A stretch of 7,377 nt of DNA, from assembly GCA_036381255.1 (NCBI GenBank), contig DASVDG010000089.1, forward strand, positions 1 to 7,377, read 5' to 3'. Below are positions 5,411 to 7,377 of the stretch, one piece after another. The stretch comes from CALBZE01 sp036381255 (GTDB taxonomy: Bacteria; Gemmatimonadota; Gemmatimonadetes; Longimicrobiales; RSA9). Every line of letters begins with the position of its first letter. Positions within the stretch are counted from its first letter, which is position 1. Both the position numbers and the translations under genes were made by a program. Under the pieces are notes generated by a model. That model was not told where the DNA came from. It ran no database searches and was given only the letters and a program-made list of their open reading frames with translations.

Positions 5411-6797
5411 CCGCCTCGAGCCGCCGCTCGACCTCCGCCGCCGGCAGCAGCGCCAGCCGCGCGACGGCGCCGGCATCGACGCGGCGCCGCTCGCCCAACG
5501 TGAACAGCCGCAGCACCCGCGCCGTCTGGTAGAGCTCGTCCGCCACGCGCGGCAGGCCGATCAGCCCCGCCCGCCCGCGCGGCCCCAGCCGGATCACCTC
5601 GCCGGTGCCGCGTTGCACCAGCAGGTCCAGCCCGAGCATCGCCGGCTTCTCGGGGTAGTCCAGAAACGCGCCGCCCGGCGGAAGCCCGAGCTCCCGCGCC
5701 AGCCGCTCCTCGACCCGCCGCTTCAGCGGCGTGTCCTGGATCAGCCACCGGCCGACCGCCTCGCCATCGAGCTCCGCCGCCACCACCTCCGCCGCGCGCT
5801 TCGGCAGCCGCCGCGACCGCAGCATCTCCAGCAACCGCCCCACTCGTGCCGCCGCGTCCGCGGTTCCGCCACCCGGATCGCCGTCGCCCCCGGCCTCGCC
5901 ACGACGCCGCGTGCCGCCATCGCCGGCGCCGCGTCCCGCCGCCGCCCGCGCCTCCAGCAAGAAGAGCAGCGCCTCGTCCGTCCGGCCGACCAGGTCGTCC
6001 GGCGCGACGAGCCCGGCGTCCAGCGCGTCGGCCACGATCCGCTTGTACATGACCGTGGCCGCGCGGACCGCGTGGTGCCAGTACACGTTGCGGAACATCT
6101 GATACTTCGCGAACAGCAGCGACTCGAGCGCCGCGACGCCCTTCTCCCGCACGCCCAGCTCCGGCCGCCCGGTCTCCGGGTCCTCCAGCACGACGAGCGC
6201 GTACAGCAGCCGGTCCACGTCGACCTCGCCGTACGGCACGCCGCAGAAGCGCGCGTCCCGCTTCAGGTACTCGATCTTGTCCAGGTCGAGGCTGCCGCTG
6301 ACCAGCCCCTGCAGCGGACTCTCCGATCGGCCGCGGATCAGCGCCTCGATCCGCGCGGGCCCGTCCGGCGCGACCGACTCGAGCGCCGCGCGCACCGTCG
6401 GGTCCGTCAGGAACCGCCCGACCAGCGCTTCGTGGTGCCCGGGGATCCGCCCTTCCTCCAGCTCCTCGATCGCGTGGGAGTAGGGGTAGTGGCCGATGTC
6501 GTGCAGCAGCGCGGCGAGCGGGACCAGCCGCCGCTCGACCGGGTCCACGCCGTCCAGTCCGCCCTGCTCCGCCATCACCGCGAGCGCGCGCTGCGCCAGG
6601 TGGTACACGCCGACCGCGTGGTCGAAGCGCGTGTGCGTCGCGCCCGGGTAGATCAGGTACGCCAGCCCGAGCTGCCGGATGTAGCGCAGGCGCTGGAACG
6701 CCGCGGAATCCACGATCCGCACCGCCGTCGCGTCCAGCCGGATCGTGTCCCACAACGGGTCGCGGACGGTGATGGCCTGAGGCGCTGCGGCATTCAT
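5391..6797 (-). CDS. HD-domain phosphohydrolase (COG1078, SAMHD1/dGTPase-like)
   Basis: This 468-residue cytoplasmic metal-dependent phosphohydrolase belongs to the family that includes dNTP triphosphohydrolases. The N-terminus has the family pattern VRDPLWDTIRL (11-21) and QRLRYIRQLG (35-44). Metal ligands are visible as His60 in THTRFDHAVGV, His99-Asp100 in ALLHDIGHYPYSHAIE, and probably Asp173 in SLDLDKIEYLKRDARFCGV. RNVYWHHAVRAATVMYKR (236-253) is also family-typical. A Gly/Arg/Asp-rich insert at about 286-312 separates the HD core from a helical and beta C-terminal part. The substrate cannot be read from sequence. The ATG at 6797 is chosen. A GTG at 6830 would add 11 residues and has a weak GGGGA site, but those codons show lower G/C at position 3. 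The frame runs open upstream to 7130 with no family similarity. The 3' end overlaps the convergent PP2C gene by 20 bp. Confidence 0.9.
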
Positions 6798-6955
6798 CAG
6801 GTGGTGTCCGGGTGGAGGTGCGTCGCTCACGATCGATCCCCGATCGGCGGCCCGACACGCGGCGCGCGGAGACGGCGCGACAGCCGTGGCCCCGGGGTCC
6901 GCCTCGATCCGGGCAACACGCGCGCGGAGCGGGAATCGCCCGATCGCCGACCGCC

Positions 6956-6961
6956 AATATA
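6956..6961 (-). promoter_or_regulatory. Possible -10 element for the HD-domain gene
   Basis: TATATT on the minus strand matches TATAAT at five of six positions and stands out in very GC-rich DNA. It lies about 160 nt upstream of the chosen start and about 125 nt upstream of the alternative GTG. No convincing -35 hexamer is seen 17 bp upstream. Confidence 0.35.
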
Positions 6962-7050
6962 CGGGGACCACCGCCCGGGACCTAGCCCCGCGCCTCGCGA
7001 ACGACCACGAAGCGCGGCCACGACGACGACGGCGAGCCGGGTCGTTTCCG

Positions 7051-7066
7051 CGCCGCGCCTGCGGCG
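7051..7066 (-). terminator. Small hairpin behind the permease gene, weak terminator candidate
   Basis: CGCCGC (7051-7056) and GCGGCG (7061-7066) form a perfect 6-bp stem with a 4-nt loop, starting 20 bp past the permease stop in the minus direction. No T-run follows (CGGAAACG instead), so this is weak evidence for termination. Confidence 0.15.
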
Positions 7067-7086
7067 ACGTCGTCCCGCCGGCGCGG

Positions 7087-7377
7087 TCACTCCGCCCGGA
7101 GCATCGTCGCCGGATCCACGGACGCGGCACGACGCGCCGGCGCCACGCTCGCCGCGACCGCGACGCCGACGAGCAGCAGCGCCACGCCGCCGAACGTGAC
7201 GGGGTCCGTCGCGCTGACCTCGTAGAGGAGCGACGACATCAGCCGGGTCGCCAGGAACGCGCCCGCGAGGCCGACCACGGTGCCCGACACCGCGATCACG
7301 GCCGCCTCGCGCACGACCATGCGCAGCACGTCCTCGCGGCGGGCGCCGAGCGCGATGCGGATCCCGATCTCCCGCGC
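7087..7377 (-). CDS. FtsX/MacB-like ABC transporter permease, C-terminal end (partial, N-terminus off the window)
   Basis: The frame is open from the right edge to a TGA at 7087, giving the last 96 residues. It begins AREIGIRIALGARREDVLRM, the conserved cytoplasmic loop of FtsX-type permeases. Two membrane segments follow: roughly AVIAVSGTVVGLAGAFLATR, then VALLLVGVAVAASVAP. The end is the typical PARRAASVDPATMLRAE, where homologues have DP...LR.E before the stop. This is the last half of a PF02687 domain, as in MacB permeases and the duplicated orphan permeases abundant in Acidobacteriota and Gemmatimonadota. The complete protein would carry periplasmic MacB-like domains and possibly a second FtsX domain, but none of that is in view. 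The substrate is unknown; roles in this family include lipoprotein or peptide export and mechanotransmission. The visible region is intact. Confidence 0.88.
   Translation of the reverse strand, partial: AREIGIRIALGARREDVLRMVVREAAVIAVSGTVVGLAGAFLATRLMSSLLYEVSATDPVTFGGVALLLVGVAVAASVAPARRAASVDPATMLRAE

Noticed and set aside
6798..7130. N-terminal extension of the HD protein up to 7130
   Set aside because: The extra sequence is Arg/Ala/Pro-rich with no family match and contains a promoter-like TATATT. Homologues begin just before the VRDP segment.
5613..7199. 528-codon plus-strand frame opposite the HD gene
   Set aside because: It is antisense to a protein with intact catalytic motifs, and its composition is His/Arg/Gln-rich shadow sequence.

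Overview
The window is a very GC-rich (roughly 70% by eye) bacterial chromosomal segment with ordinary-looking gene content. I see no insertion sequence, CRISPR array, phage gene or RNA gene. A short primary-type sigma factor without acidic region 1.1, a MacB/FtsX-type permease end of the kind seen in duplicated orphan permeases, a DUF4382 lipoprotein and strong G/C third-position bias together suggest Gemmatimonadota or a similar high-GC soil or sediment lineage. That placement is inference.

Layout: 1-189 (-) is the start of a PP-loop ATPase of the Dph6-like (COG2102) family, cut by the left edge. 300-1232 (-) is a DUF4382 lipoprotein. 1460-2368 (-) is the ribosome-assembly GTPase RsgA, directly behind a sigma-70 factor at 2379-3302 (-). 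These two form a tight operon with a 10-nt gap, and the rsgA Shine-Dalgarno overlaps the sigma stop codon. 3303-4048 is a gene-poor stretch. It has a terminator-like hairpin upstream of the sigma gene and, at its far end, a doubtful 72-codon plus-strand ORF. 4049-4597 (-) is a small coiled-coil lipoprotein. It diverges, across 72 bp containing a perfect inverted repeat, from a PP2C phosphatase gene at 4670-5410 (+). That gene's 3' end overlaps, tail to tail by 20 bp, an HD-domain phosphohydrolase at 5391-6797 (-). 7087-7377 (-) is the C-terminal end of an FtsX/MacB-like permease, cut by the right edge.

Functionally, the sigma factor-RsgA pair would tie transcription initiation to 30S subunit maturation. 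The PP2C enzyme would reverse Ser/Thr phosphorylation, but no partner kinase is in view. The HD protein is probably a nucleotide or dNTP hydrolase. The two lipoproteins and the permease act at the envelope. I did not find a convincing new multi-gene system. The points most worth a second look are the sigma leader, the two possible starts of the small lipoprotein, the possibly leaderless PP2C gene, and the two convergent overlaps.
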